Shown: positions 41,789-50,976, numbered from the stretch's first letter. The stretch is 51,605 nucleotides of DNA from Leptospira biflexa (GCA_020721925.1 DYLV01000003.1:1-51605), one strand, 5' to 3'. The notes: generated from the letters alone by a model not told the origin. Program-made: numbers and translations.

Positions 41789-42408
41789 GCCCTGTGCTTC
41801 CTTTCGTATTCTCGCATGTATTCATCAATAAGACGCTTGTTGCCAGCGGGTTCTTCTTCACGGGGGGGGTTCATTTTTCGCACGATGAATTCCGCGACGG
41901 TGCGCACAGGTGCCGTGATGAATTTTTTTATAGAACCGAAAAGTTCACTGAAGAATTGCATCATTTTTTTAAACCTATCGGTTTTCGCACCGGAAGGCCT
42001 GTTCCCGAATTTTTGTATGGTCGCTGAAACTGTTTCCTTCACTGCCTGTGTTGAAGCAGAGGCGGTTTTTACGGTGACTTCGGCTGCCTTCCTGCCATAC
42101 ATGCCGGGAATGGGGTTATGGATTTCTTTTATATACACCCTGGAAGGAGTATAGGCAACGCGTTTAGGAATTCGCCGCCAGAAAAAGAAGCCAGAACTGG
42201 ACTGGGTCGATTTGTCGATAAAGAACAGAATGAGATAGTACACATACATGTAGGCGTTTGAAAAGATTTGGAAAAACGTGACCCAGATGTCTAAGAAAGA
42301 GAGAAGGACTTCGAGCAGCAATTTGAAAAAATCTACCCATTTGTAAAAAAAATTGAAAAAATTATCAATGGCATTATTTGCAAACTGTTTCACAAGAGAA
42401 TAATTCAT
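41785..42408 (-). CDS. membrane protein of unknown function, first gene of the cassette
   Basis: A 207-residue protein without a recognised family. Residues about 17-65 are strongly hydrophobic and aromatic (FFNFFYKWVDFFKLLLEVLLSFLDIWVTFF, then YMYVYYLILFFID), giving one or two membrane spans. The remaining 140 residues are basic with Pro and Ser/Thr (VKTASASTQAVKETVSA), then an amphipathic helix, ending in a charged tail (IDEYMREYERKHRA). Its position at the head of the operon and the ATGA overlap with the LolA-like gene suggest it takes part in the same process, perhaps as a regulator or adaptor. No ribosome site stands out at the ATG 42408. Uncertain in detail. Confidence 0.65.
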   Translation of the reverse strand: MNYSLVKQFANNAIDNFFNFFYKWVDFFKLLLEVLLSFLDIWVTFFQIFSNAYMYVYYLILFFIDKSTQSSSGFFFWRRIPKRVAYTPSRVYIKEIHNPIPGMYGRKAAEVTVKTASASTQAVKETVSATIQKFGNRPSGAKTDRFKKMMQFFSELFGSIKKFITAPVRTVAEFIVRKMNPPREEEPAGNKRLIDEYMREYERKHRA

Positions 42409-42524
42409 AAGCCACCTTTTTGGCGAAGAGTATCGAACCGCCCAAAAATGAGCGGCTTTTGATAGGAAGTACAGGCAAGGATTTTGGCGTCAATACATTT
42501 TCAAAAAAGTAGAAGTTTTTGAAA

Positions 42525-43937
42525 TTAATCGATATTGATTTCTTGAGAGGGAAGCTTCATATCCTCGTCAATGTCAACCGGTACATCGAACTCATCCGGC
42601 TTTGGATTGGATACAGCATCTGCGGCGCTTTGGGTAGAGAGGTTGGAATCTTCGTCGCTAATATCGATTTTGGGGGGTGATTCTTCAGGAGAAGAAACAG
42701 TTTCGTGTGTTGGTTTTTCTTTTGGTACAGCCGTGTTTGCCTGTGTATGCATCATATCGCGGGATTTGTAAAAATTTGCCCGTGAAAGCAGGATGCTGGG
42801 ATTGCGGACGGTGAGCTGGCCGAAATTGAATTCTAAGTTCGTGTCTTCGAGTAGAAGCCCTGCAGTTTGGTCTTTAATGTTTCCAGTGACGCCGGCAGCG
42901 TGTAAGAGCTCTTCAATGCTGAAATTGATCACTACCGGCTCTTTGCTTTTCAGGGATACATTATCCTGGAGAAGTCTGTTTTCTATGAGAGCGTACACTC
43001 GGGTTATGGGTTTGTTATAGAGCTTAGCTTCAAGATTGAGATAGGTAAACCAGATGCGCTGGCTGATTGCCATAAATATTTTATTGATGATGCCCGGCGA
43101 TTTTGAAAGAACCCATGAAAGTGTTTCTTTGCGAATGGGGAGAAGCGCTGTGCGGCCAATGGAGATGGCGGATGCGTTGCGCGATTTTTCAGAAACGATT
43201 GCGAGTTCGCCGAAGATATCTCCCTCGCGGAGCACGGAAAGAAGGATTTCATTATTGTCACTTACCTTTGTTATCTTCACTTTCCCTTCTTTGATGATAT
43301 AGAGTTCTTCGCCGGGCTCGTTTTCGCAGAATACCATCTGCCCGTCGGGGAAGAGTTTGTATACACCGCTTTTAACCGGATCGGGAAACTTTTTGGCACC
43401 GGATTTGCGCATCTCCTCGATCATCAAACGGGCTGAATCGATTTCTATTCCGTTCGGATAGAGATCAGCGTAGCGGGAGAGAACGTAGAAAGCGTATTTA
43501 TATGCTTTTGCTTTGAAATAATATTCACCCACATTGAAAAGCTTGAGCTCTTCTGGAACCATAGATGAATCCTTTTCTTTCAGCGAGAACATCATTTCGT
43601 CGTACAGGCGCAGTTCTTCGGCAAAGTATCGGATTATTTTTATTGCGATCTCCGGATTTTGTTGAACCAGATAGATAAACCGGGAGCGATTGACCGATAT
43701 TATGACGGTGTCTTTGAGCGCGACGGCGGATTCCATGCGGGGACGACGAATGAGAGCGGTGATAAAACCAAAAATTTCTCCGTCGGTCACAAGCGGCTTG
43801 TATCGCTTGATTTTTTTATTTTCCGTCACCAGTTCAATTGTGCCTCGCTCCACAATGAATACATCGTCGACGTCCTCATCGCCTTCAACATAAACATAGG
43901 CGCCTTTTTTGAACAGGCTTTTTTTCGTATCGCTCAA
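42525..43937 (-). CDS. dual cyclic-nucleotide-binding protein with degenerate winged helix
   Basis: A 470-residue protein with two CRP-type cNBD domains. Domain 1 (about 5-115) lacks the canonical GE of the phosphate-binding cassette (GEIFGFITALIRRPRMESA). A helical segment follows (about 130-185), resembling TPR. Domain 2 (about 195-305) keeps FGELAIVSEKSRNASAI with the Glu and Arg expected to bind cAMP. Residues about 310-395 resemble a CRP winged helix (INFSIEELLHAAGVTGN, FGQLTVRNPSILL) but degenerate. The last 70 residues are acidic and probably disordered. The start is TTG 43937, supported by GAGGT 5 bases upstream. Located 8 bases after the DJ-1 gene. Possible receptor of the cyclase at 26305-29034. 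Confidence 0.85.
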   Translation of the reverse strand: MSDTKKSLFKKGAYVYVEGDEDVDDVFIVERGTIELVTENKKIKRYKPLVTDGEIFGFITALIRRPRMESAVALKDTVIISVNRSRFIYLVQQNPEIAIKIIRYFAEELRLYDEMMFSLKEKDSSMVPEELKLFNVGEYYFKAKAYKYAFYVLSRYADLYPNGIEIDSARLMIEEMRKSGAKKFPDPVKSGVYKLFPDGQMVFCENEPGEELYIIKEGKVKITKVSDNNEILLSVLREGDIFGELAIVSEKSRNASAISIGRTALLPIRKETLSWVLSKSPGIINKIFMAISQRIWFTYLNLEAKLYNKPITRVYALIENRLLQDNVSLKSKEPVVINFSIEELLHAAGVTGNIKDQTAGLLLEDTNLEFNFGQLTVRNPSILLSRANFYKSRDMMHTQANTAVPKEKPTHETVSSPEESPPKIDISDEDSNLSTQSAADAVSNPKPDEFDVPVDIDEDMKLPSQEINID

Positions 43938-43945
43938 TGGTTACC

Positions 43946-44497
43946 TCATAGATTCCAGTATACCTGGAGGTTGTTTTTAATGGTATTTTTTATCTCTTCA
44001 CCTTTTAGAATTCCTATAATTTCAAGAGCAAAAGGGATGGCGCAGCCTGCACCCTTTCCTGTGACAATATTTTTATCAGCAATAACAGGCTTATCGGAAA
44101 TAATTGCGCCAACAAGTTCTTTTTCAAATCCGGGATAGCACGTTGCATTTTTCCCTTTTAGTATGCCCGCATGCCCCAGCACCATGGGGGCAGCACATAT
44201 TGCGCCTACGAGTCGTCCCCTAACGTGGAGGCTGCGAATAAAATCACCTACCGCCTTGCTTTGTTTAAGGTTTTCACTCCCCGGCATGCCTCCCGGTAGA
44301 ATTATTGCATCGAATTCATCAGCGGTACACTTCGATAGAGGCATGTCCGCAGTGATGCAAATGTTGTGAGAGCCTTTGACCGATTTTTTTTCAAGGTATG
44401 CGATGACCACCTCGATGTCTGCTCTGCGCAATACATCTATAATCGAAACCGCTTCAATTTCTTCGAAACCTTCCGCAAGAGGAACCAATGCCTTCAT
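43946..44497 (-). CDS. DJ-1/PfpI family protein
   Basis: A 183-residue protein of the DJ-1/ThiJ/PfpI superfamily. It has the N-terminal PLAEGFEEIEAVSIIDVLRR with the conserved Glu, and GAICAAPMVLG with the nucleophile-elbow Cys106 of DJ-1. DAIILPGGMPGSENL and YPGFEKEL are also typical. The family contains redox-sensing chaperone or deglycase-like proteins (YajL, DJ-1) and proteases; the activity is disputed in the field, so none is claimed. The ATG 44497 follows an AGTAG region without a classic ribosome site. The gene lies immediately upstream of the cNBD gene on the same strand and is probably co-transcribed with it. Confidence 0.9.
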   Translation of the reverse strand: MKALVPLAEGFEEIEAVSIIDVLRRADIEVVIAYLEKKSVKGSHNICITADMPLSKCTADEFDAIILPGGMPGSENLKQSKAVGDFIRSLHVRGRLVGAICAAPMVLGHAGILKGKNATCYPGFEKELVGAIISDKPVIADKNIVTGKGAGCAIPFALEIIGILKGEEIKNTIKNNLQVYWNL

Positions 44498-44889
44498 TTT
44501 TCTACTCCTGTATTTTAATTATCGTAAAATGACAGACAATTCGCAAGAGATATTTTAATTGCCATGGACAGAAGTGCAATTCATTTTTCAGCGGATCTTT
44601 GAAAAAACAGGTGGTGCAGAATTGGAGGGATAGTAAAAAAGCTTGCAAAATACCGTATCATGGGTCGAAACTACATATCTGATGCAAGATTCAGAGGTAT
44701 CGTTCAAATTTTGAGGAAAAAAGATATGCGCCGAATTATCTTCTGTGTTATTAGCTCTTATGATAATGACATACTCCATGGGCTGAAAGTGAACACAGCG
44801 GCGATCGGCATTACGTATCGCGGATGAAGCGACTGTCAGAGGGATGAAAACAAATTGCGCTTGAAATAATTAAAGGCGAAATACATATA
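44498..44889. other. gene-free region
   Basis: 392 bases between the DJ-1 gene (minus) and the XpaC-like gene (plus). Short open frames occur (for example 44588-44779, minus) but do not resemble a protein family, and no repeat or hairpin of note was found. It should contain two divergent promoters, which I could not place. Confidence 0.5.
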
Positions 44890-45546
44890 GTGAATAATTC
44901 TTCGGAACAGATGGTGATGGAGAGCAAAGCGAAAAACAGGGTGAGGAGTTTTGTCACAATCTTTGGGGGGATATTTTTCTTTATTGCTCTGAAGACGTTT
45001 TTGGGGTACGGAACCTTTCTTGCAATACTGCTTGCGTTTTTGGGGTTCATTGCCCTTCGCATTGCCTGGCCGAAAGAAAGGAAAGAGGTTGAGGCAAAAA
45101 GTGAAATTTCGCAAGAAGCGGGTATAAACCCGAGAGAGGCCCAGCGCGTCATCGATGAATGCACCGATAAGGTGCGCGAAATACGCGCGATGACCATCCG
45201 CATCAGGGACAATGCCATCGCAGAAGAAGTCCGCGGCATAGCCCGGGCAGCCATGAATATTGTCGATAATTTTCGCAAAGATCCGAAAGACATCAAGCGC
45301 GCGCGGCAATTTGTGAATTATTACTTGGATGCGACAGTGAAAATCGTCACCCGCTATGTAGAGCTTTCAAACGCGCAGGTGATTACGCCGGAGGTTGAGA
45401 AAAGTCTGAAAAAAGTCGAAGAAATCGTGCAATCAATTCGAAAAACATTCGAAAAGCAGCACGAAATGCTGTTGCAAGACGACCTTTTGGATTTGGATAC
45501 GGAAGTAGAAGTGCTGAAAAAGACGATGAAGCTTGAAGGGATGTGA
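44890..45546 (+). CDS. XpaC-like membrane protein
   Basis: A 218-residue protein resembling the XpaC/'5-bromo-4-chloroindolyl phosphate hydrolysis' family. The N-terminus has a membrane segment or hairpin (VTIFGGIFFFIALKTFLGYGTFLAILLAFLGFIAL), followed by a long helical cytoplasmic part (KVREIRAMTIRIRDNAIAEEVRGIARAAMNIVDNF). XpaC genes typically stand next to telA, as here, so the two probably work together, perhaps in resistance to toxic oxyanions or envelope stress. The historical enzymatic name does not describe a proven activity. GTG 44890 is an uncertain start; ATG 44911 or ATG 44917 would still leave the whole domain. A 74-base gap separates it from telA. Confidence 0.8.
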   Translation: MNNSSEQMVMESKAKNRVRSFVTIFGGIFFFIALKTFLGYGTFLAILLAFLGFIALRIAWPKERKEVEAKSEISQEAGINPREAQRVIDECTDKVREIRAMTIRIRDNAIAEEVRGIARAAMNIVDNFRKDPKDIKRARQFVNYYLDATVKIVTRYVELSNAQVITPEVEKSLKKVEEIVQSIRKTFEKQHEMLLQDDLLDLDTEVEVLKKTMKLEGM

Positions 45547-45620
45547 CATCCTTGTGCGCGCAGGCGATGATGCCGCGCGATTTATATCAGCTTTAGAATT
45601 AAAAAGAATTGGGGGGAAAT

Positions 45621-46709
45621 ATGGAACTTGCAGCTCTGCCACCGAAAGAAGTAATAAGCATGGACAAGCTTACACAGGAAGAAAAAGCGAAAGTTGAAGA
45701 GATTAAAAATTCTATAAACATCGACGATTCCCAGGAAATCATCCAGTTTGGGGTGGGAGCTCAGAGTAAAATTTCAAGTTTTGCGGATACTATTTTAGAA
45801 CAAATCCGCGCCAAGGACGCGGGGGTGGCGGGAGAGCTTCTTTCCGATCTTATGGTCAATGTGAAGGAACTTGATGTGGAAAGCCTCTCGGAAGGAGGTG
45901 CACTTTCTAAAATTCCCATCATCGGCAATCTGATGGACAGATTTAAACGCTTTGCCGCACGCTACGAAAAGCTGAGCGTCGAGATCGAAAAAATAGTCGA
46001 TGAGCTTGCGAAAGCGCGGATGCAGCTTTTAAAAGATGTGACGATGTTTGATACACTGTACGAAAAAAACCTTGAATACCTCAAGGAGCTCGACCTTCAC
46101 ATACTTGCCGGAGAGCTGAAACTTAAAGAAATTCAGGAGAAGGTGCTTCCGGAACTGAAAGCCAGGGCAGATGCTTCGCAAGACCCAATCGATGCGCAGA
46201 AGTTTCAGGATACCAGCCAGATGGCAAATCGTTTCGAAAAGAAACTCCACGATATGAAGCTAAGCCGGATGGTGGCAATACAAACCTCGCCGCAGATTCG
46301 ACTCATTCAGGGCAACAATCAACTTCTGGTGGAGAAGATCCAGAGTTCGATTCTCAACACCATCCCGCTATGGAAAAATCAGATCATCATCGCGATTGGC
46401 CTTTTTAAACAGAAAAAGGCGCTCAAACTTCAGCAGGAAGTATCGAAGACGACGAATGAACTGTTGGAGAAAAACGCGGAAATGCTCAAGGATTCAAGCC
46501 TGCAGGTAGCCAGAGAATCGGAACGAGGCATTGTGGAAATTGAGACGCTCAAGAAAGTCAACAACGAACTCATCAGCACAATCGAGGAAACGCTGAAAAT
46601 TCAGGAAGAAGGGCGTCAGAAGAGAAAACAGGCTGAAACAGAGCTTGCACAACTGGAAAATGACCTCAAAAAGAAGCTCGTCGAAGTGAAAAGCGGCAAA
46701 GGGTTGTGA
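45621..46709 (+). CDS. telA: TelA toxic-anion-resistance family protein
   Basis: A 362-residue helical protein of the TelA family. Typical segments are IIQFGVGAQSKISSFADTILEQIRAKDAGVAGELLSDLM, LSKIPIIGNLMDRFKRFAARYEKL, DVTMFDTLYEKNLEYLKELDLHI and MVAIQTSPQIRLIQGNNQLLVEKIQSSI. These proteins are linked to tellurite and other stress resistance but their molecular action is unknown. No membrane span is present. The start is ATG 45621 with a GGGGGG ribosome site; TTG 45609 is only the site itself read as codons. Downstream, the convergent TetR gene ends 19 bases away. Confidence 0.92.
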   Translation: MELAALPPKEVISMDKLTQEEKAKVEEIKNSINIDDSQEIIQFGVGAQSKISSFADTILEQIRAKDAGVAGELLSDLMVNVKELDVESLSEGGALSKIPIIGNLMDRFKRFAARYEKLSVEIEKIVDELAKARMQLLKDVTMFDTLYEKNLEYLKELDLHILAGELKLKEIQEKVLPELKARADASQDPIDAQKFQDTSQMANRFEKKLHDMKLSRMVAIQTSPQIRLIQGNNQLLVEKIQSSILNTIPLWKNQIIIAIGLFKQKKALKLQQEVSKTTNELLEKNAEMLKDSSLQVARESERGIVEIETLKKVNNELISTIEETLKIQEEGRQKRKQAETELAQLENDLKKKLVEVKSGKGL

Positions 46710-46727
46710 GCGGCACGAGATTCGCCG

Positions 46728-47321
46728 TCATCCTTTGAAAAGGGAATTGATGTATTGCACTAAAAGCAGTGGGTCGAGCTCAATTGGATCGAACGACTCA
46801 AAAATTCCCGCGCTGAAAACGACAAGCTGAGCGATCCTTCCAATAAAAAGGGGATCGTAGTCGGTTTTTCTGCGGGAGGGGAGGTTTGCTCTTGCATCGG
46901 TGATGATTTCGTGAAATAACTTTAGGTGTTTGCGCAAATGCGTACGCAACATATCCATGATTTTCGGCTCTTCGTATCCGTACAAAATGAGGTTAATAAA
47001 TATTCTTGAGTTTTTTCTGTCCAGCACCAGCTTTTCGATGACGAAGAGTGCTGAAATGCCGGCACGCTCGTCGGATTGAAGATTCCCCCGAATGACATCT
47101 CCATGGTCATGCTCGAGACCGGTGAAGAAATCATCGATGAGATCCATATAGAGCTCTTCTTTGGTGGGATAATAATAAAGAAGCCCCCCTTTGGAAAATC
47201 CGGCCTCGTCCGCTACATCCTGCACGGTAATCTGTGAATACACCTTTTTCGATAAACTGTTTTTTAAAGCTTCGATGATATGTTTCTTCTTAGCCAGAAT
47301 CTTTTCTTCTTTTTTTGTCAT
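46728..47321 (-). CDS. TetR-family transcriptional regulator
   Basis: A 197-residue regulator. The N-terminal three-helix DNA-binding domain is typical (IIEALKNSLSKKVYSQITVQDVADEAGFSKGGLLYYYPTKEELYMDL). The C-terminal ligand domain has a TetR_C-like helical pattern, ending VQYINSLFKG. ATG 47321 is chosen from the distance to the HTH; the open frame back to 47363 (GTG) is also possible, and neither shows a good ribosome site. The natural targets are itself and the neighbouring genes: the convergent XpaC/TelA pair or the divergent FnIII-like gene across the 47322-47737 region. The ligand is unknown. Confidence 0.9.
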   Translation of the reverse strand: MTKKEEKILAKKKHIIEALKNSLSKKVYSQITVQDVADEAGFSKGGLLYYYPTKEELYMDLIDDFFTGLEHDHGDVIRGNLQSDERAGISALFVIEKLVLDRKNSRIFINLILYGYEEPKIMDMLRTHLRKHLKLFHEIITDARANLPSRRKTDYDPLFIGRIAQLVVFSAGIFESFDPIELDPLLLVQYINSLFKG

Positions 47322-47737
47322 GACAATACCATGTATGTGTATTTCCTGACAGCGGAACACCACAAGAAGAGGTCAAAAGAGCAAAGGCTTCCTCTCATAC
47401 CTCCTCATTGCGTATCATGAAGCTATACCTGATGTCAGTTTTCAACTATTTTTTTGGAGATGAGTGTTTTTTTCATAAGTCCAAATGATATTAAAAAAAG
47501 CTTTCAAGGGATGCATCCCGGTCAATACCCTGGAAATTGAGAGCATGAAGAAAAGTTATATTTGTCGGATAAATGGATGCAAAATTCGAATAAAAATGAA
47601 AAATTTTATTGATTAAGCGTGGGTTTTCAGTTACCGATTATTAATAATGCATACATGCGATTTTGAGTAAGTATATGATTATTTTAAGGGAAATATTTTT
47701 TCGAACCGCTGGAGATATGGCGGTAACAATATTTTGA
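47322..47737. other. divergent intergenic region
   Basis: 416 bases between the TetR gene (minus) and the FnIII-like gene (plus), AT-rich. ATTATTAATAAT at 47637-47648 is a perfect 12-bp palindrome, but it consists only of A and T and is weak evidence for an operator. No promoter boxes meeting normal spacing were found. Confidence 0.45.
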
Positions 47738-49570
47738 ATGGCATCTTCTATGAAATGTACTATTATAAATAAACTAACATTAATAAGTATTATGATGATT
47801 TTTATATTTTCCGGGTATAGAGTTGTGGCTCAATTTCTGGACATAGAAGGCGAACGCCCGGCCGAGGAGGAAAAAGGAAAAGCCCTCCAACCGAAAAAAG
47901 AGAAAAAGCTTCCTGTCTATGTGGCACGGAATGTGAAAGCGCAGAATATACCCGACATTAAAGGTGCAATCAGAATTACCTGGGATGTTGATCCGGCGTT
48001 TGATGATGAGTTTATCATTGGAAGATCTTTTGAGGTGACCCATTCCATTGAAAAAGCGCTCAACGCGGAATCAATAAAAGTCGTCCCGGCGGGAGCGGAG
48101 TGTGTTGCAATTGATTCAAATCTCCCTCCCGGCAGTTATTTCTATGTTGTGCTTGCGAAACAAAAGGTGCAGGAACGCGATGTGGAACTATACCCGAATG
48201 TGAACTATACCACTGTACCGGTGGTCATAGAGAAAGAAGGGGTTGAGATTGTGGGGGTTAAGCTTCCGGAGCAGGTGACGCTCATCCATGCAATGGTGAT
48301 GAATCGAAATCAGGTGCTATTGACCTGGAAGGGAACACCGCAAAACAATATTGTATACAATGTATATCGGGGGAATGAACCTCTCAATACGCCTGCAAAA
48401 CTTAGAAACGCGGATGCAATTGCCCAGCTTCCAGCGAACAAAATGAGCTATGTCGATACGGGAATTGCCAAGACCGGCAATTATTTCTATGCAGTAACAA
48501 CGAAAGATATGCAGGGGAATGAAGACCTCCAGCTTGTGCCCGATCAGAGCTATACGGCAAGCGGGGTATTTGTCGCAATGCAGACGCAAAACCTGGTGGG
48601 AGACCTTACCGGGCGGATTTTCGCTTCTCGGTCGGTAAAGCTTAGCTGGAATGAGAAAGTTGCCAACCAGAAAGGAAAGTATCTCATCTACCGCGATTCA
48701 AAGCCGATATCGAGTTCTGAAAAGCTCGCCTTGTCTGAATTTGTGGGAAGCGTGGCAATGGGAAGAACAGATTTTATCGATGAAAACCCTCCCGAGGGTG
48801 CGTTATACTATGCGGTACTGGGAAAGCTTGAAGACGGTACACTCGATAACACGTTTGTCGCCGGTGAAAACTATCTTGTGGAACCTATTGTGATTGGTGA
48901 GCGACTCCGTGTGCAATCGATTACTGCGTCGGAAAAAGCAGGGAAAGTTCTGGTGCGATGGAATTTTCGCGGTAAAATTGGCTCCAGGGAATACACAATT
49001 GCCCGATTGAAGAATTTGGTGGCTGAAGCGAGCGAGGACATTGTCCCACACATCATATCGAATGTGAATGTTTCCGAAAAAAAATTCATCGATATGCCGC
49101 CCACCGGCAGATATTACTATGCAATTCTGCCTCGTGAAAAATCGCTCTGGAGTGGGTATGATCTTATCGCCGGAGTGAATATTACCGAATCGCCGGTGAA
49201 TGTGCGGAGTGAAATGCTTGCTGATGACCACTCTTCCAAAATCGATGAACAAAAAATCATTCAAACCGAACAGAAAAAAATCATCCCGAAGATGGTTCCC
49301 GCTGGTGATGTGGATGGAATACTTCGGGAAACATTTTTCAGGGGCAAATATTACACCGCAATACGAAAGCTTGATCTGCTTATTAAGGAAGGGCTTGAGG
49401 GAAAGGATGCCGCGAAAGCACGGCTTTTTATTGGCAGGGCGTATATCGAAAAAGGTCGATATCGAAAATCCCTTGAGTATTTGTTGAGAGGGGATGTAAA
49501 TGAGCATTTTCCGGATGAGGCAAAGTTCTGGAGCTCTTTTGCGATTTCTAAGGTAAATGGTAGAAAATGA
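47738..49570 (+). CDS. secreted protein with repeated fibronectin-III-like domains
   Basis: A 610-residue protein. The signal peptide is at about 8-31 (LTLISIMMIFIFSGYRVVAQ), without a lipobox. Four beta-sandwich repeats of the fibronectin III kind follow, at about 60-155, 170-270, 280-375 and 385-480. Each has a marked pattern such as ITWDVDPAFDD, VLLTWKGTPQNNIVYNVYRGN, VKLSWNEKVANQKGKYLIYRD or VLVRWNFRGKIG, and each ends GxYFYAVxxK or similar. The last 90 residues are helical and TPR-like (TFFRGKYYTAIRKLDLLIKEG, LFIGRAYIEKGRYRKSLEYL). The domains suggest binding of cell-surface or periplasmic partners. ATG 47738 or ATG 47750 may be the start; neither has a clear site. Probably co-expressed with the next TPR gene. 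Confidence 0.82.
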   Translation: MASSMKCTIINKLTLISIMMIFIFSGYRVVAQFLDIEGERPAEEEKGKALQPKKEKKLPVYVARNVKAQNIPDIKGAIRITWDVDPAFDDEFIIGRSFEVTHSIEKALNAESIKVVPAGAECVAIDSNLPPGSYFYVVLAKQKVQERDVELYPNVNYTTVPVVIEKEGVEIVGVKLPEQVTLIHAMVMNRNQVLLTWKGTPQNNIVYNVYRGNEPLNTPAKLRNADAIAQLPANKMSYVDTGIAKTGNYFYAVTTKDMQGNEDLQLVPDQSYTASGVFVAMQTQNLVGDLTGRIFASRSVKLSWNEKVANQKGKYLIYRDSKPISSSEKLALSEFVGSVAMGRTDFIDENPPEGALYYAVLGKLEDGTLDNTFVAGENYLVEPIVIGERLRVQSITASEKAGKVLVRWNFRGKIGSREYTIARLKNLVAEASEDIVPHIISNVNVSEKKFIDMPPTGRYYYAILPREKSLWSGYDLIAGVNITESPVNVRSEMLADDHSSKIDEQKIIQTEQKKIIPKMVPAGDVDGILRETFFRGKYYTAIRKLDLLIKEGLEGKDAAKARLFIGRAYIEKGRYRKSLEYLLRGDVNEHFPDEAKFWSSFAISKVNGRK

Positions 49571-49574
49571 AAAA

Positions 49575-49619
49575 GGCAATTGCAGAATTGCCGTGCCCGA
49601 AGGCCCCATGCGGGTTTTT
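49575..49619 (+). terminator. weak terminator-like stems after the FnIII-like gene
   Basis: GGCAATT (49575-49581) and AATTGCC (49586-49592) form a 7-bp stem. A second small stem CCCG (49596-49599)/CGGG (49611-49614) is followed by TTTTT. The second stem is short, so read-through into the next gene is likely. Confidence 0.35.
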
Positions 49620-49664
49620 GGTATGTAACGGGTGGAGAGATTTCCGGAAAGGGGAGATGACAAT

Positions 49665-50975
49665 ATGAATTGGAAAGTTGCTGTCGGCATTATGCTTATC
49701 ATCATGGGGGTTGGCCTTTTTGCCTACTACGATCGGTATGTGAAGCCAGAGAGGGAGGCGCGAGAAATGCTGGCTGAGGCGAAGATCGTTTTTGAGCGTG
49801 GCGATGAAACTGCAGATCGGGAATCGATAAACCAGGCGATAGGCACACTGTCGAGGCTTATTGCAAGATATCCGAAATCGAAAGCGGTGCCAGAAGCATA
49901 TTATTACATCGCAAGGAGCTATGAAAGGCTGAATCTCTACCGTCTTGCGCATTTGAAGTATTCTTTGATTGTCCGTAATAAGGTCGGGCAAGTATCTCCT
50001 GAATTGCGCGAAAATACTCTTGTGAGGCTTGCGCATATCAATATGCTCAAGCGCCACTCGGAGGAAGGAATTCACCAGCTCTACACGCTCCTCAACAATT
50101 CAGCAAATGGAGAATTGCGTGGACGGATTTATTCCGAACTCGGGCATGCCTATCTGAAGATGGGTAGATATGAGCAGGCAAAACGCATGTTTGATATCTC
50201 TCTTAGAGAGTATGGTGGTAACGAAGAGGCCATTCTTGGGAAAGCGCGCGCCTATAAGCGCATGGGGCATGATGTGGCCGCATACAATATGTATGATTAT
50301 TTTCTTCGATATTATGGGGGCGTGAGCCCGTATGCAAAGGATGTGCGCAGGGCATATAGAGAACAGGCATATTGGAGCGGGTTGAGGGAATACCGGCGCG
50401 GGCATTATGATGCGGCTCTGGGATTTTTCGACAGGGTGCTTCGAAAGTTCCCTTCAGATAGAAAATCGGAATATGCTCTCTACTGGGCAGGCGAATCGTA
50501 CTTCGCAAAAAAAGATTTTAACCGGGCGCTTTCTCTTTTTAATCGAGTGCTGGCTAACGGGTATTATGAAAAAGATCAGGATGCGCGCGTAAAGAAAGGG
50601 TATGCATATTTTATGAGCAAAAGGTTCGATCTTGCCGCGCGCGAATTTCAGACATACCTCCGCGATTATCCGAGAGGGAAGTATAGCGATATTGCCAACG
50701 AATGGAAGAGCATGAGCACGCGCGAGCTTTTGTACCGGATAGAATCGCAGAAGCTTCCCGAAGCCGGGGAAGAAGAATCCTCCGCAGTCCGAACTAAGAA
50801 ATTTACTCCAGCGCCGCATGATGAAGAATTTTTAGAAGAAGAAAAGACCGTATCTCCAAAAAAGGAAACTCCACGTTCAAACAAAGTGGAAGAAGATAAC
50901 ATGGACGAAGAAATTGGGGGGTCCATTTTGCGCGAAGGTAGAAGAATAGAGCTGGATATTGTGACTGAACTGTGA
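49665..50975 (+). CDS. membrane-anchored TPR protein
   Basis: A 436-residue protein with one N-terminal membrane segment at about 5-22 (VAVGIMLIIMGVGLFAYY) and a large periplasmic part of TPR units: AVPEAYYYIARSYERLNLYRLAHLKY, GRIYSELGHAYLKMGRYEQAKRMF, EYALYWAGESYFAKKDFNRALSLF and KKGYAYFMSKRFDLAAREFQTYLRDYPRGKYSDIA, the last resembling a YbgF/BamD-type repeat. The end (from about 360) is acidic and disordered. ATG 49665 is chosen: GGGGAG lies upstream and the membrane segment begins right after. Anchored TPR proteins of this kind organise envelope or cell-division complexes. It lies 94 bases after the FnIII-like gene. The gene is followed at once by a decayed restriction-modification fragment. 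Confidence 0.82.
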   Translation: MNWKVAVGIMLIIMGVGLFAYYDRYVKPEREAREMLAEAKIVFERGDETADRESINQAIGTLSRLIARYPKSKAVPEAYYYIARSYERLNLYRLAHLKYSLIVRNKVGQVSPELRENTLVRLAHINMLKRHSEEGIHQLYTLLNNSANGELRGRIYSELGHAYLKMGRYEQAKRMFDISLREYGGNEEAILGKARAYKRMGHDVAAYNMYDYFLRYYGGVSPYAKDVRRAYREQAYWSGLREYRRGHYDAALGFFDRVLRKFPSDRKSEYALYWAGESYFAKKDFNRALSLFNRVLANGYYEKDQDARVKKGYAYFMSKRFDLAAREFQTYLRDYPRGKYSDIANEWKSMSTRELLYRIESQKLPEAGEEESSAVRTKKFTPAPHDEEFLEEEKTVSPKKETPRSNKVEEDNMDEEIGGSILREGRRIELDIVTEL

Positions 50976-50976
50976 T

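Noticed and set aside
44588..44779. A 63-codon minus-strand frame between the DJ-1 and XpaC-like genes.
   Set aside because: No ribosome site, odd composition and no conserved motif; likely chance in AT-rich DNA.
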